Part shown: one piece after another, positions 1-24,800 of the stretch
Numbering within the stretch: the stretch's first letter is position 1
Layout: each line of letters starts with the position of its first letter
From: Ciona savignyi
Taxonomy: Eukaryota; Chordata; Ascidiacea; Phlebobranchia; Cionidae
DNA: 64,000 nucleotides
Reading direction: 5' to 3'
Assembly (NCBI GenBank): GCA_000149265.1
Contig: CH003428.1
Coordinates: 171,723 to 235,722 of the forward strand
Made by a program: the position numbers and the translations under genes
The notes under the pieces: model-generated
Database searches by the model: none
Seen by the model: only the letters and a program-made list of their open reading frames with translations
Told to the model about the DNA's origin: nothing

Positions 1-626
1 GCATTGCACATCATATAAATAGTGCACTTTCTAATTTGGATATTAACGGTGTGGAAGTTATGTATGATTATGAAATCTTGCCTAACAGGAAACCTAAAGT
101 GTTGGTGCAGACAGCTGCACATGTGTCAGGTGCTGCATTCTACTACCAAAGACATCATGTTTGTAATCCTTCAACTATTATTTCCCCAACAACATCGAAT
201 TTATCAGAGGGAGTGGGAAATTCAGAAGTTATAAATTCTTATCCCGAAATACAGTTAGATAAAAACATTTTGATTTCTCATAACAATGAGTGCAATTCAA
301 AATGTTTAAATGATCATTGGGACAAGAACAGAAGAATTTATGGGGTATGTATTCACCCAAAATATGGTGGATGGTTTGCTATCAGAGCAGTGTTAGTTTT
401 TAAAGACATGAAAGATCCTGATTTACAAATCCAACCACCAACCGACTGTGTAAAATCACGTAATGACAGAATTGACCTGCTCGAAAGATTTAATGGGAAT
501 TGGAAAGACTGGACTTACAGAGACATTATTCCTGTTGTGGAGAAATACAGTGAACTGCAAAAGCTTTATTTTATAACTGCCCCAAAAGAAAGGAAACATA
601 CCTTGAAGCACATATTGGACAACTAA
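1..626 (+). CDS. MMACHC: MMACHC (cobalamin trafficking protein CblC), 3' part
   Basis: Cytosolic protein that binds incoming cobalamins and removes their upper ligand (decyanation, glutathione-dependent dealkylation) before delivery to the methyl- and adenosylcobalamin pathways. The window opens inside the gene: the frame is open from base 3 with no true start, giving 207 residues that match human MMACHC from about residue 83. The run KVLVQTAAHVSGAAFYYQR and the motifs GVCIHPKYGGWFAIR, DRIDLLERFNGNWKDWTYRD and YSELQKLYF are near-identical to human. Equivalents of human His122, Arg161 and Arg206 are present (TAAHV, FAIRAV, TYRD), and an arginine lies where human Arg230 sits. About 50 extra residues rich in Asn and Ser lie between YYQR and DKNRRIYGV. 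The human C-terminal Pro/Ser-rich tail is absent; the protein stops soon after the folded domain. All 626 bases read as one exon. Confidence 0.93.
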   Translation, partial: IAHHINSALSNLDINGVEVMYDYEILPNRKPKVLVQTAAHVSGAAFYYQRHHVCNPSTIISPTTSNLSEGVGNSEVINSYPEIQLDKNILISHNNECNSKCLNDHWDKNRRIYGVCIHPKYGGWFAIRAVLVFKDMKDPDLQIQPPTDCVKSRNDRIDLLERFNGNWKDWTYRDIIPVVEKYSELQKLYFITAPKERKHTLKHILDN

Positions 627-1135
627 CTTTCAAATGGAGTTTGGGTGTCATAATTTATGAAACAGGGCAATTCACGAATTTAGTGAAGATTCTTCAGATG
701 CACCTTAACATCACTACCATATGTAGCAACATTGATGTAAGCATGTTGTTTTGCTGGTGGTGCTTAATAACTTGGCCCATTTGGAAAATTTGGTAAAATA
801 TGTTGGTTGGTAATAATGAATTTTAGTTTTAAGTTCTATTATGTAAGATTTCCACAGTAGCGGTTGCAAGGGGGAATATTGTGCAGATTGCACCCATGGC
901 TTCCAAGCTTTATTATTTTGATTATCTAATCTTATCCTATGCAGAAGTCCAACTTTTTATCTAATGATATATTACTATTTTTATTTTGCTCTGCTAATTT
1001 ACACTTGTTTCCTTGATAATTTTTATTTATTCAGGTAAAAGAACAAAAAATTATTTGGTCGAAAGTGGTTTAAACTGTTCTTCGGTCAGAGTTTTTGCCA
1101 AAACAATCAGTCATACCAGTGTACACTGTATAGAC
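627..1135. other. MMACHC-LONP1 intergenic spacer with an acceptor-like site
   Basis: About 510 bases between the MMACHC stop and the chosen LONP1 start. I find no AATAAA or ATTAAA after MMACHC before base 1035. A good 3' splice site lies at 1033-1034: a T-rich stretch ending TTTATTTATTCAG, followed by about 100 bases of leader to the LONP1 ATG. It is either the end of a LONP1 5' UTR intron or a spliced-leader trans-splice acceptor. Weak GTAA donor-like strings exist near 790-820, so cis-splicing cannot be excluded. Confidence 0.5.
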
Positions 1136-13001
<11,866 letters not shown>

Positions 13002-13326
13002 CCCCTTATTCGACCAGGGATCCAATTATCCGACATACGTCAAGATACTGTCGACAACAACACGCAATAAACTCGATCGAAATCGATACTCCCCTTGTTG
13101 TTTTTATTTTAAAGCCGCTTTCCAATCGATTTTAAAATGTTTGAATTAAGGTTGCCTGCCATTAACGCACCCGGCGGCATAACCGCCATGTCGGTTCCTA
13201 ATTTTACAACCTTTTCCACAAATAACACCAAAATCATCAAGCGACTACAGGAAATGAAACAAACCTTAAATTTGAATGCCAATGCACAATCTTGTTCTTA
13301 AATTGAAATCATAATTGATATTTTCA

Positions 13327-13332
13327 AATAAA
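13327..13332 (+). terminator. LONP1 polyadenylation signal
   Basis: AATAAA about 325 bases after the LONP1 stop codon; it would give a 3' UTR of about 350 bases. No earlier canonical signal was seen. Confidence 0.55.
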
Positions 13333-13640
13333 ACCATGAACTCTTCTCGAAAGGTTGGATGAATAAAATGCACCAGACATCACCATGTAAAGTGCGGTAT
13401 CGCCGCCCACACATGCGTCGCCGCAAATGTTTGATTAGAAGTTAAGGTTAACGAACCCTGCGGGAATAGCCGACCCGACTATACGTTGGAATCGATTCCA
13501 ATGCATACAACCACATGAAGCTGGATAATGATAGTTAATCCTTAAATCTCAATTTACCAGATTGCGTTACGCTAAATGAAAATACGATAAAGCACTCGGG
13601 CGTACATGAAGCTTTCAATACAATGAAAGAACCACTCCGT

Positions 13641-13646
13641 TTTATT
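13641..13646 (-). terminator. Polyadenylation signal of the cortexin-like gene
   Basis: TTTATT on the + strand (AATAAA on the minus strand), about 175 bases after the stop codon of the minus-strand gene. It lies about 300 bases from the LONP1 signal, so the two genes converge tail to tail. Confidence 0.5.
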
Positions 13647-13820
13647 TGCGAACGCTTCGTTAACTTTCACAGCTATAAACGACCACGGAAATAAATGCCA
13701 TGACGCAACAGAATCCATTGTCTGTCATAGAGTCCAGCGCCACATTTCCTCAATAAGCTCTCACAACTTTTCAAATTACGTCACCATCATCCAAAATTAA
13801 CACTTCTTCACAAATCAGCA

Positions 13821-14204
13821 TTATGGAAACGATTCCACCTTCGCTTTGTTAAGTGTTTCAAACCAGGCTGCCCTTGCTACGGTGTTGTAGGGGTCCAGAG
13901 TAGTCCGCACACACCTCACAAGATGTATAACGAGGAAGACGAGTAGTAATACCAGCAGAAAGTACACGATCGCCTCCTCCACCATTATATTCTTAACTGC
14001 GGCGACAGAATGTCCGTCATGATCGTCCGACACGTAACCATGTGCAGCTGGCAGTTTTCGGAAAATGGGGAAAGCTGAGGATTCGTGGTTGTCCGGGAGC
14101 GAGGGTTCGTATGAATTTCCAAGTTCCTTATCCACCACGGTCGTTGCTAGACTTTTTAGAGAAGTTGGGAAAGATTTCAACAGCTCATTGTGCGGTAGCT
14201 TCAT
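13821..14204 (-). CDS. Cortexin-like single-pass membrane protein
   Basis: Intact single-exon frame of 127 residues. An extracellular or lumenal N-terminal part of about 75 residues is followed by one hydrophobic helix (about residues 77-96, IVYFLLVLLLVFLVIHL) and a short cytosolic tail. The juxtamembrane motif VRCVRTTLDPYNTVARAAW (about 96-114) matches the cortexin signature, in human CTXN1 VRCVRILLDPYSRMPASSW; the VRCVR and LDPY cores are shared in the same place after the helix. Vertebrate cortexins are about 80-residue neuronal membrane proteins coded by one exon; this one has a longer N-terminus, and the family's usual C-terminal FDYALV-like end is not seen. The start is supported by an in-frame TAG six codons upstream (14220-14222). 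A minus-strand acceptor (ATGTTGTTTCAG, ending at 14264) suggests a spliced 5' UTR. Role in tunicates is unknown. Confidence 0.8.
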   Translation of the reverse strand: MKLPHNELLKSFPTSLKSLATTVVDKELGNSYEPSLPDNHESSAFPIFRKLPAAHGYVSDDHDGHSVAAVKNIMVEEAIVYFLLVLLLVFLVIHLVRCVRTTLDPYNTVARAAWFETLNKAKVESFP

Positions 14205-15899
14205 TTTAAATCCGGAATACTAAAAACACCAAGGACAGATAGGATCGGCCAACTTAGCAGTAACTGAAACAACATAATACATACAATAAATGTTTAGGTA
14301 GAATAAATTAGCAAAATATTAAACATAGAAGAAATAAAACCAATCTTATAAATCAAAGATCTGAAACACATTCCTAAAATATTTGATTCAAGAACAAAAA
14401 TACCAAACAATTTTTATCTTTAGAATCTTGTAATCAGATCGGCGAACATGTTCTGCTCTCCTAATATTCGATCTAGCGTTAAATAAGTGTTACTTATCCT
14501 GATCCTGCACCGTTGATTCACACTTTGTATCTTGTATTGATTTTTTAATTTATTATATTTAATTTTAATTAGGAGTACTGACGACACACGTGGTTTAATA
14601 CACGCGTGGTAAACACAAAACACAAAGAGCGAGAAAAATAATTAAATTTACAATTTCCTTTCCAGCTGTTAAAAAAACACTTAAAAAACCACTTATATAA
14701 CAGATTATATAACAGCATTTTTCTTGGATATAAACACGAAAAACGAACGCTGCCTTGTACAATCTCACAAAAATAGTCCGAGCTCTCTCGCCTTTATTGT
14801 CTGGCACTATTGATACACTTTGCCTTCGTAGTTCAAGTGCACTCAGCAATTGATTGCCCGTCAGCACGTCAGCTTTCACTTGCAAACAAATTGTTTACCA
14901 CTTTGCATTTCTGTCCGGCTTTTGTTGATCCAAAGGAATTCCCAAGTCACCCATTCTTAAACAACTTCGTGCGGTATGCTCTGGAATTCCCGACCGCTTT
15001 CTCATCCAAGATAATCCAATGTGATTTTCAAACGGTCGCTAAGTCAGCCGTATCGACCACTTTTTAGGAGAAAATGTTTCTCAACACTGAAGCTAGGAAT
15101 ACACTGCCAAGTTCGGGCGCATGGGGCAGCTATCGAATTCCAAACCCGATACTTTTGTTTTTCCTGTCAACCTTTCTATCTTTTGTGGGCTCATTGAATA
15201 AACAAACAACAAAATCACAATATTTCGTTCTATTGGCAAATAATCGCCCTTTAATCTGGACTGATCAATCGATAAATTGAATACGACCACCGATGCATCA
15301 AATCGCTTATCCCTAGTGATACATCGCAGTTTTCAAAGTAATTTCAGGTCATTGAAATTTAATCATATTTTCATTTTACAAGTAATAAATGGACGTAAAA
15401 TCTTAACTCTAACGTTCTTATTTAAAAAAAGACAGTTTAAAAAGTGTAACCAAAATTTATTTAAAAAAACGGGTAGAAAACGATAATACGAAAGTCGGTA
15501 TTAAGCACCTCATGATTAACCCTTATGAAAAAAAGATTAATGGAAAATAAACGAAACCCGCCGTTAAGGCCATTAATGCAACCACAGTATATACCACTGC
15601 GGCATTTTTGTCTGTATCGTAAAAGACTATCACTTCCCCTTAGTGGTTTCATCGGTCTAACTGATGACTGCTTTTGTGATAATCCATTATAGTATGGTGC
15701 GAATTTGCTAAATACAGACTATCGTGTAGAATTGTGCGAATTTGTTTATTCTCGTTGTATTACAGTAACGTATAAATATAATCCGCTAACGTAACAACTT
15801 TGTATAGAAAAGTCATTTTCATCTTAAATAAAGGTATATGACTTTCCCATATGAAGCCTGTTCCCTTGTGATAAATTTTAGAATACGCTGAAACATGAT

Positions 15900-16010
15900 T
15901 TTTTATCGGGCTCAGTTTCTGTTTATACGGTCACTAAGTCCGCGTTTTATATATGGAATTGGATATGAATCGGTCACGTTAACCATTCGGCCACACGACC
16001 GTTCACTCAA
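15900..16010 (-). repeat. tRNA-derived SINE, degenerate copy
   Basis: Read on the minus strand it carries the family head CGGTCGTGTGGCCGAATGG followed by TTAACGTGACCG, the same A-box segment as the array at 27.6-28.7 kb. The B-box half is badly worn. The + strand frame at 15895-16242 runs across it and is not a gene. Confidence 0.7.
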
Positions 16011-16865
16011 ACTCGAATGGCGTTCTGAATTGTATATAGAGCAGATTGTAGTCATAGCTCCATCTATCGACACGAATATTTGTTGCGGCTTGGCGAGTAG
16101 ACACTGCTCTTGTGGTATATTTCATCGCATTTTGTTTCCTTGTTTAAGGCAAAGATATTTGATAGACCAATTGGTCAACAATTTTATTAAACAATTTTTA
16201 ATTAAACCCATTCTTAACTTAAAATGTTGGTCGATAGAATGATATTTAATACGTGTGGATTGAAATGTAATAGAGTTCTATGTGTAGAGTGTATTTGTTG
16301 ATAAAAAACCTTAATTAATTGGTTAAATATGCTAAAGTTAACGGTCCAAACATCACATTCACGCTGTAACCACAACTGAAATATGCAGCATATAACCCTT
16401 TGACGAGCATGTTCTGGTTAAACATTGACTTTCCAAACCTGCTGTAATAATGTAGGTATCAGCCTCAGTTGACTTTGTGGAGAGAAGAGACGCACGGTTT
16501 GCTTAGTACCAATTAAAGCTCGGGTTTGTTCTTGAGAAGCTCGTAGAAGAACAAAACGTTATAGCAGTATAACATGGTCGTATGGTTATGTAAGGGATAA
16601 ACTGGAAAGGTTAAACGATCTTGTGTTCATAATTGTGCTCTTCTAAAGTCATTTACATATTTTAGTCAGATTACTAGCTCGTTGCAGTCATCCGTAACGT
16701 GCGGAATAAAGTGCCATACTTGCACTTTTGTAATACATTTTGCCTGGAATCTTTAATATTGAACAAGGGATTGCGCATAAAGTGTATACATCAAATAGTG
16801 TGCAGGTTATAAGATTTATTATCAATTTGCAATGTTTTTGTATAATCGTTTATAAAGTTTTATTT

Positions 16866-16925
16866 TATTTTTACTGGAAAGACTTGTCTACAATACATAT
16901 TTACTGGAAAGACTTGTCTACAATA
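16866..16925 (+). repeat. 30-base tandem duplication
   Basis: Two adjacent copies of a 30-base unit containing ACTGGAAAGACTTGTCTACA, nearly identical. Likely a slippage or recent duplication product; no function seen. Confidence 0.8.
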
Positions 16926-19900
16926 CAAGTAGATAAAAAAGATGAAAAAGCTAAAATTTAGTGAAAAGAAAAGTATGGAAATGTAATCACTAGTAACTTA
17001 ATACTTCCCGTTAATTAAAGTGGTTATAACAGATTTATTACATGTTAGTTATAATTACTAATTTGGTACTGACTAGTCTAAACTCACGAGTAGAAGTGGA
17101 TCTTTTAAATGAGTTTTTGTGTTTTTTTTGTATTATTATTAAGTTTGGCTACTAAGGCAGAGATGACGGTCATTGTTAAGACATAAAACGAAAGCCATTG
17201 TACCACAGTGTACGGTGTAGATTGGAACTTCAAGGGCCTCTTCGGGGCTTTCTTAAGTTTTGAGGTCTATAATTAACAGACAACCTAACATTGCTTTGTG
17301 TTGTACCACCAAGTTAAGGAGTTGACCTAACAGGGAGGTAGAAGTGAAACATATATGGCCAAAAGCTATTCTGTAATATCCGTGATAGGTGCGCCAAATT
17401 ACCGCTTGTTGATGGTGTATTATTGGTTATCCTCAATATCCTTCAGTTATTGGACATAGTTTACGAAATGTCATCAATCAGCTATACCAGAATTAAATTA
17501 CGATGTGTGTGGGCAGGTTATAAAATGTCCTGTTGGCTTTTGGTTAACTGCATTGTGCTTTAGGCAAAATACCGACCCGCGGAATTCGACTATTGTAAAT
17601 CGGTTATTTTTCATATTTGGGATCTGACGGTAGTCGCGTAATGTTTGATTTATATTGTACTCAAGAGTGCTGGTGGAGTTTATTGAGTTTTGATCTCGGT
17701 CTTTGTATTGTCTGAAACAGACATGTAGATATGACGGATGTAGCATACTAACATTCTTCGTGAGTGGTCAGTATAGCGAGAGCGAAACAGAGTCTTTGAT
17801 CCTGTGCCCCATTAAACCGAAACTTACTGGCTTTTGTATAAACGACCTTTTAAATGATAAGAAATTTGTTTTTTTGATCGTACTGAGAAAATACAGCAAA
17901 ATGTTCCATTGGATCGCAAATCTAGCTGTGGGGCTTGTATCTCGTGGGAAAGAGTGGCAATTTTATTTTTAAAACGATTGTTTTTTTAAATGTTTCAAAA
18001 ATACATGTTAAAATTTGTTGAGTACGAATAAAGGCCCACAATAGCCTCAATGGAAAAGGGCATGGACCTAGAGAGGTCTATTATTGATCAGTCAACATTC
18101 TCGGCAAACTGTTGAAATTCCATATTGATAATAGAAATTTAGTGGCTGACTCAACTTTCCCGGTTTCGCTCAAACAATGAAGCTTTTGGTGTTGTATCCA
18201 CATACATCGCATGCCAGACAATATACAGTCACCAACCTCGTACTCAGTTTAGTTTTATGAAAGTCAGAAACCTAGTACATAATTTTTGAAAGCAATAAGT
18301 TTTTTAACGATTTCTTATTGTTTGTAACAAAAAATGTATATTATTACGTCAGGAATCTGATAGCAAACAACCATATATAAACCATCATACAACGCATATT
18401 ATAGCAGCAATTCTTGTGATTTTAAGTTGTTTTTTTATTTTAGTGTACTAATTTTGTCGTCCTTTCATTATACTTTTAGAAGATGGCCAGTCTTCACGTA
18501 ATTGATTTAAATGTAATTAAGGTATCGCAAAAGAACGTCAAGGTAACAAAACAGTTAAACTTCGAAATGTGGTTTCACACTGTCTCGCCTGAATATCTCC
18601 GCAGACGTTGTTTTTCTCCGCTTAGAAATTGCGTTGTGTTGACATAAAAGGTCGTAATAATCTCCCGGGTTTCCAGCAGATGTTTAACGGATATTTTGCG
18701 CCAAAACAAAGCAATATTTAGGAAGCAGCCAGAGCAGTTTCAAAATTTTAAAACATTTCTCAAATCGTGTCCTGACGTACATCGAATTACTCATATTTCT
18801 ATTTAAGAAGAATTTTCTATCGGCCAAAACATTACGATATGTATTTCAGGTCGACTGGACCATGTTTCTATTATAATACTCTTAGCGAATTTCGCCGTTA
18901 CATACCATTGGGCTTGGATATGTAATTGGCACAAGTACACATCGTGTTGCGATTACTAACTCGCATCCGGTGATTAAACGCGTTGTTGCCGAGAGCAATC
19001 GTTGACCAACCATTAAGTTTAGCCTTTCTATTCTTCAAATTTTCAAGCAGATGTAAAAATCGAATCTCTTGCGATGTAAGTCCAAGTGCTGTATGTAGAA
19101 AACACCAACCTTTCATAAAAAAAGTTGTTGGCAAGGGATGTGACGTACTGATTCTTTAATAACGTAATAAAAAGTCTAAACGTCCATTTTCGTATTAAAA
19201 GCCTATTTGGGTGGGACGTGCGATAAAAGATTTCCCCGCAAAATTTTCCGCACAAAGCGATCGTTGTTTTTGCGAAAGTACTTTCTCTTGTCGACCTTTG
19301 AGAAATATCGCCACGAATTGTATACGATTTGCCGAATATGCCTTGTTTTTCCGGGATTGGATTTGGTTTCTGTACCAATAAAGGGAAATTTATCTGTTTA
19401 ACTAGTTCTATTAGACTTCTATACTCGATCAACAAAAGATTATATTAAATTATTATTGGATTCATTGATTAAGAAATGACCAGGTTATAGGTGTAGCAAT
19501 TTTTGCAACAAGCATCCTTTAGTTAGCACATACAAACAAGTGTGCTATCATTTCCAATATCGACTTAAAAGTGTCATTCCCCAGCCATATTAGATAATAT
19601 GTTTGATAATATATCTGCAGTCACGCTGGTAATCTCGAGAATCGAAACAGTTGAGGTTTCGTTCTATCGAGCTGCATGTAAGTTTTTAAGTCACACAGTT
19701 ATTGCGGTTTAACATCTTTCTTGCTACATTCCGTAAGTCGAGGCTTAGACCGCGTTCCCTGAAAAGAAACGACAGCTTCGCGGTTTAGATTTGTTGATGT
19801 ATATTGTTCTAGCATTACAAATATTTTTCTTATTTTATTTAATGCCGTCAAACGTGGATAAAGAGTCAAGCATAGACTGAACCAGACGGATTGGTGATAT

Positions 19901-21806
19901 TACAGATAGATTTATAGGCAAATCCTTTTGTTTGTTGTTGGGTTCGTGCTAGCATCTTTTCTCAGTGGAGTCGCGACAACGATTCGCATTTTAACAATAC
20001 AGACTTTTGTGCTAAGTGCATCCTTTACTTACGTAGGTATAGATTGTCGAGTTCACATTTCTTTCTTTGTGGTATGCCTATTCAGTGTGACTAAGGTAAT
20101 TGCGTATAAAGCTTCGACAAACGATACTACTAGAACTGGAGTATTCATTAATATTCACCGTTATTTTTACATGAGTGTTATTGTTTGATAAAATGCCGCG
20201 TTCCAGCACGCGTCGACGGTCTGGGAAATGCCTTGGTAAAATTTGTCTCCTTTTTGATTTATTACCCATTGGCATAATAAATCCTAGCTTAGCCAAAGTA
20301 TATGTCGGGTTGGCGGTAGTCGGGGTTTTTATATTTATGCTTCTTCGTCTACGTAAATGTAATTCGTCTTTGCAGAAGGCGTATTAAACTATGACAGATG
20401 ATAAGTGAGCCGGATTACGAAGAAAGTCGTTCAAAAAAAAAGAATTGCTCACTTGCAGTCTAGGTCAATGCTGGGACTGTACTACACTGTGCCATGCAGA
20501 ACTACAATGTTAAAGGATTAGGATAAATTTAAGATCACGGCCGTGTTGTCATTACAACACGAGTAGGTACTGCTAATTGTTCTCTAAAATAGCATCAAGT
20601 TTGCTCCTACAAGCTGTAGGTTTATTTAACTGTTGTTGGAAAGGTAAGACAAACATTTGAATTAACCCTTTTGTTAAATGTGGAAATTCAGGAAAAGCTT
20701 CGCAAGACTTGACTATTTGTAAACTGTTGAGGTTATTGTATTAATCTGCAATCACAAACAACACAATTGAAAAACAGTTTTTTTAATGGAAATGTGTATT
20801 GTTCTCTGCGTGTATGTTGCATAATGTAGTTGCACCACTATATTTTCAATATGTATTTACTTCTCACCTGGCAGCTATCGTGAAAGTTCATTTCTACAAG
20901 TCGGTTTGACTACGCTTACTTAGTCACGAATCACCCATTGTAGGCTCGTTTTAAAAGCGCTCTAAGCATTGAACTTCGCTATTTACTCAGCGCCTTGTTA
21001 TCCAATAGTCAATAAATCGCTCTACGTCGCGCGATCCACAGAACGTAGAAGGTTGTATTACCGCCCGCTATAAAATGACATCATCAAAAAGTAAACGGCT
21101 AACAGCGTTATAAGTTGCTATAGATTTACTATGTTCTTTGTTTCCCATTGACTTAATCAATGGATCACACCGCAGATTGATTGCGCTATCGCGTGTGTAT
21201 TTCGGACTCCTTACGGTAAGTGAAACCGCACGCACATCCTCTTTTGTTCAGGACACAACAATGCATGAGGGACAAATACCGAAAAACCTCAACCATCAGA
21301 AAAATTCCACATGACGACCTGAAAGTAGACTGGCTTTGGGGTCACACGTCGTTGAGACCGGTGACTTCCGCCTAACACCGGCCTCTTCATACCTTATATA
21401 GCGATGATTAAATACTGACTGGCGGTCAAATGTGTTTTCGGTCGTTTTGTGCCCCTATCGTTGCAGTTAGGCCTTTAAATGTCTGTATTGGCCAATTTTA
21501 AGATTACTTGAAAACAATTGTAAGGATAAACGCTCTTTTATTTCCTTATTACGACTTACGTTGTATAGTTCTACAGTACCAAAAGTAAGACCTAATATTC
21601 GGGCTTAAACAAGTGAACTCATCGACATTGCTTTAAAAAAGTTAATCCACAATTCGTTATTTTACAAACAAGACTAAAGCAGCATCACTGTTAACTAGTA
21701 TATATCTAAAGACATATAGCTTAATGCATTAATTAATAACACTCAAACTTAAATAAATTACAGGCATATTTTGCAGTTTAAAACATTTTATACTGAATAA
21801 TTTAAC

Positions 21807-24800
21807 ATGAAGACTCATATTTGGATCCTGTTGTGTATGACAATACAAGCGAGAAGGGGAAACTCCCAACACCAAAACCGCTTCCGAGTCATGGTAAATA
21901 TGGATCACACTTCAGATTAGGCAGACTTGTTATGAGTAAATCTGGAATACAGTAGAAAGTATGAAAATATTTTCTCAAATAACGGTATAGTTTGTGTTGT
22001 TACAATCAAAATTATACTCGTTGCAATTATGCTTATTATATTAAAGATTAAGACTTTCTATTCTATTTCTTTATAAGAAGCAACATATATAGTCTTTAAT
22101 TTTACAGGACAGTTTTCAATCACGTCCGTTTATGGGAGCGCCCACTAGCGAATGGGGTGAGTGGGGCGAATGGAGTGAGTGCAGCCGCACATGCGGTGGT
22201 GGCGTACAAGAGCAACGTAGAACCTGCAGAAAACTTGCAGCTAGCCTAGACAGGTAAGCAGCTTTATAGTGTGGTAACAAATGGCACAAAAAGGGCTTTA
22301 AAACTACCAGATGAATGTAACGCCAAGCATATATAGTTTAATGGTGTTTGTTCAAAAGCTTTATATGTGGTTTTGCAGCGTGTGCTATATAAACCAAATA
22401 CTTCTAATTTGATTGATCTTATTACTACAAACAACGTTTCATTGACAAAATGCATATACACAGCTTAATTACTTTATTAGATATATTTTAACAAGAACCT
22501 GGATATTTTGGTGTGATTTCTTGGTTTTACGGCTTCATTATGCTCTTCGCATAATATATGATGTTGGGATAAGCATTCGTCCGAGCATGTTTTAACGAAC
22601 ATCGTTTTGCTGCCTTTTTTCTGTTCTGTATTATTCAATCGTATTCCAATTAATAATATTTCTTTGTTGTGTATAAGAAACAAAACACTTGAATGAACTT
22701 AGCCTGAGCATCAGTCCGAAACCAATAAGCTGACAACAATTAATGTTTCTTTAATTGCAGAAATGGTTACCATGTTAAATTTTCTTAGATGATACAATTT
22801 TAAAAAACTTTGTGTCTACAGGAACCTCGATGGCAGAGAAGGTTGCGTTGGCGGCAACAAATTGCATCGCCCGTGTAGTCCAATCGTAAGTCGAACAACG
22901 TCAATCTCACGTGACGATTAATTACAACTTCTTATCTTAGCCCTGTCCGGACGGAACGGTGAACACACGAAACGCCCTCTGTGCGCAATATAACAGTCGA
23001 TTATTTGCAGGAAATACGTATGTATGGGAACCAATGAACAGAGGTATTTTTACCAATAGATGTATCTATAGCGCACAATACAGTTTCAAATACTTTATAT
23101 AGTTTTTAAATAATCTTTATGATAACAAAATAACTTGGAATATATTTATTGATTGTCTCAATTTTAAATACTGTGCTTAGAGTGGAACAAAATATGTTTT
23201 ATTCATTAAATTATAGTATAAAAATTGCTAGTTCTTCTAGTATACATTTCGAAAAAATAAACGGATTCGAAATTGATTGTAGAATAATTCTCGATTCCAA
23301 ACTTAATATATCGGGAAAAGACAGGTTGGGGTTTTGGTATTATTTTTGCCACGTGTTGACTGTATAGATCAGAAGAAATAACTTTCCATAGGAGGACCTT
23401 GTCAATTAAGTTGTCGAGCTAAAGGTCATCGCTTTTTCGTGAGACACGCATTAAAGGTGACGGATGGAACTGACTGTTCCTACTCCACGCTCACCACGCG
23501 TGAGAGGACTTATCTGGGTGGATTGCGGGCGGGACATTCGAAACATATGTGCGTGGATGGTCGTTGTTTGGTAAGTGTTCATGGGTTAAAAACAATCTTC
23601 ATCAATAAATTTTGGCAAAAATGATTTATTAAGTTTCGAGGCTGCGGGTTTACTGTAGAATGTTCTCAGTCTGTGCGCCTTATTTGGCTTTGGCTTGATA
23701 TCTTGATATATACAAAGTAATTTCAGTTATAGAACACAGCATGTCAGTATTGGAAATGCGTGGGCCTGTTATCTCAGAATACACCTTGATGCGTGGTTTT
23801 CATTATATGGACTGGCGTATGTCCTTTGGGTTGATCGTAATTTCGGCAAATATTTGAATTTCGGACACGACTGGCTGCTGGGTGGCAAATAAAGTTCCAC
23901 ATAATTGAAAAGGCGAAAGGGATTGTTAACAATCAATGGACCCATATAGTCTAACATTGAAGGAATTTTTAATACTTAAGCACTATAGCCGGGTTGATCA
24001 ACTGACTATTTAGTTTTAAAGGGACTATGCCATGTAAAAGTATTTTTTTTAAATAATGGTATACCAGAAAAATATTTTTTTTATATATGCATAAAAAAAT
24101 GTAAGACATGTTTCCTTGACGTTGTCATGCCTAAATTTTAATATTGTTTCCCTTGTTTACGATATTTTGTTAAACATAGTGCATCGAATAATTAGCGATG
24201 TATTTTTGTGAAACCTACTCTCGATCTTACAGCCAAGATGGTTCACAAATGACTCGGTTGAAAAATACGCGTGGAAAAATTTATTTTAATTTATCTGTAG
24301 TTTGCGAGATCTCTTTCTTTGACCTGCGTCATCGGCGTACAAAATATATTTTATTCGTACCGTCGTTTTGTGCAATAAAGAATAAAAAAAAGTTTTTTTT
24401 TCATTGGAAATACGTGGCCAAAATATACCTGGTTATTACTTATATTTTAAGCAAAACTATTTTTGCATGTCATAGTCCCTTTAAACAGAATATGCCTAAT
24501 AACACTTGTACTAATTTGATCGATCTAGTAACCTCGTGCCCGAGTTTTAAGAGACTTTCCTCATTGTGCGAAAAGCTGAACTTAAGACAAATTACAACTG
24601 CTCGTAATTGACGCTTATTCGTCCTACAGAAAAATAGTTTTTGAAAAAAAAGTTTAAATAGGCATGTGTGTTAAATTGGGAAACAAATTTATGTGCTTTA
24701 AAGCTCTAGTATAGGTATAAATACGTTTTTGCATGGATCTATATGTGTCCTAGCGTTTCGTTGTCAAGTGGTCTTGGATATTTGTATTGACAGGTAAAGG

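Larger units (their letters stand above)
14264..21806. other. Intergenic region without a supported gene
   Basis: Upstream of both the minus-strand cortexin-like gene and the plus-strand ADAMTS-like gene, so it should hold both promoters. It contains one worn SINE copy and one short tandem duplication, listed separately. A TATA-like TTATATAG lies at about 21395-21402, some 400 bases before the ADAMTS-like start codon, and could be its promoter. Open frames of up to 130 codons (for example 19043-19435 on the minus strand) are no longer than chance allows in DNA this AT-rich, and match no family I know. Confidence 0.5.

Noticed and set aside
36-626. Taking base 36 as the MMACHC start
   Set aside because: That codon is TTG, and the upstream in-frame residues (IAHHINSALSN) align with human MMACHC; the true start lies before the window.
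21807-23570. Reading the gene as a full ADAMTS protease
   Set aside because: The first exon codes a signal peptide and the next goes directly into a TSR; no HExxH zinc motif or prodomain is present upstream.
24198-24611. 137-codon + strand frame
   Set aside because: Most of it lies inside the MITE and it runs through one inverted end.
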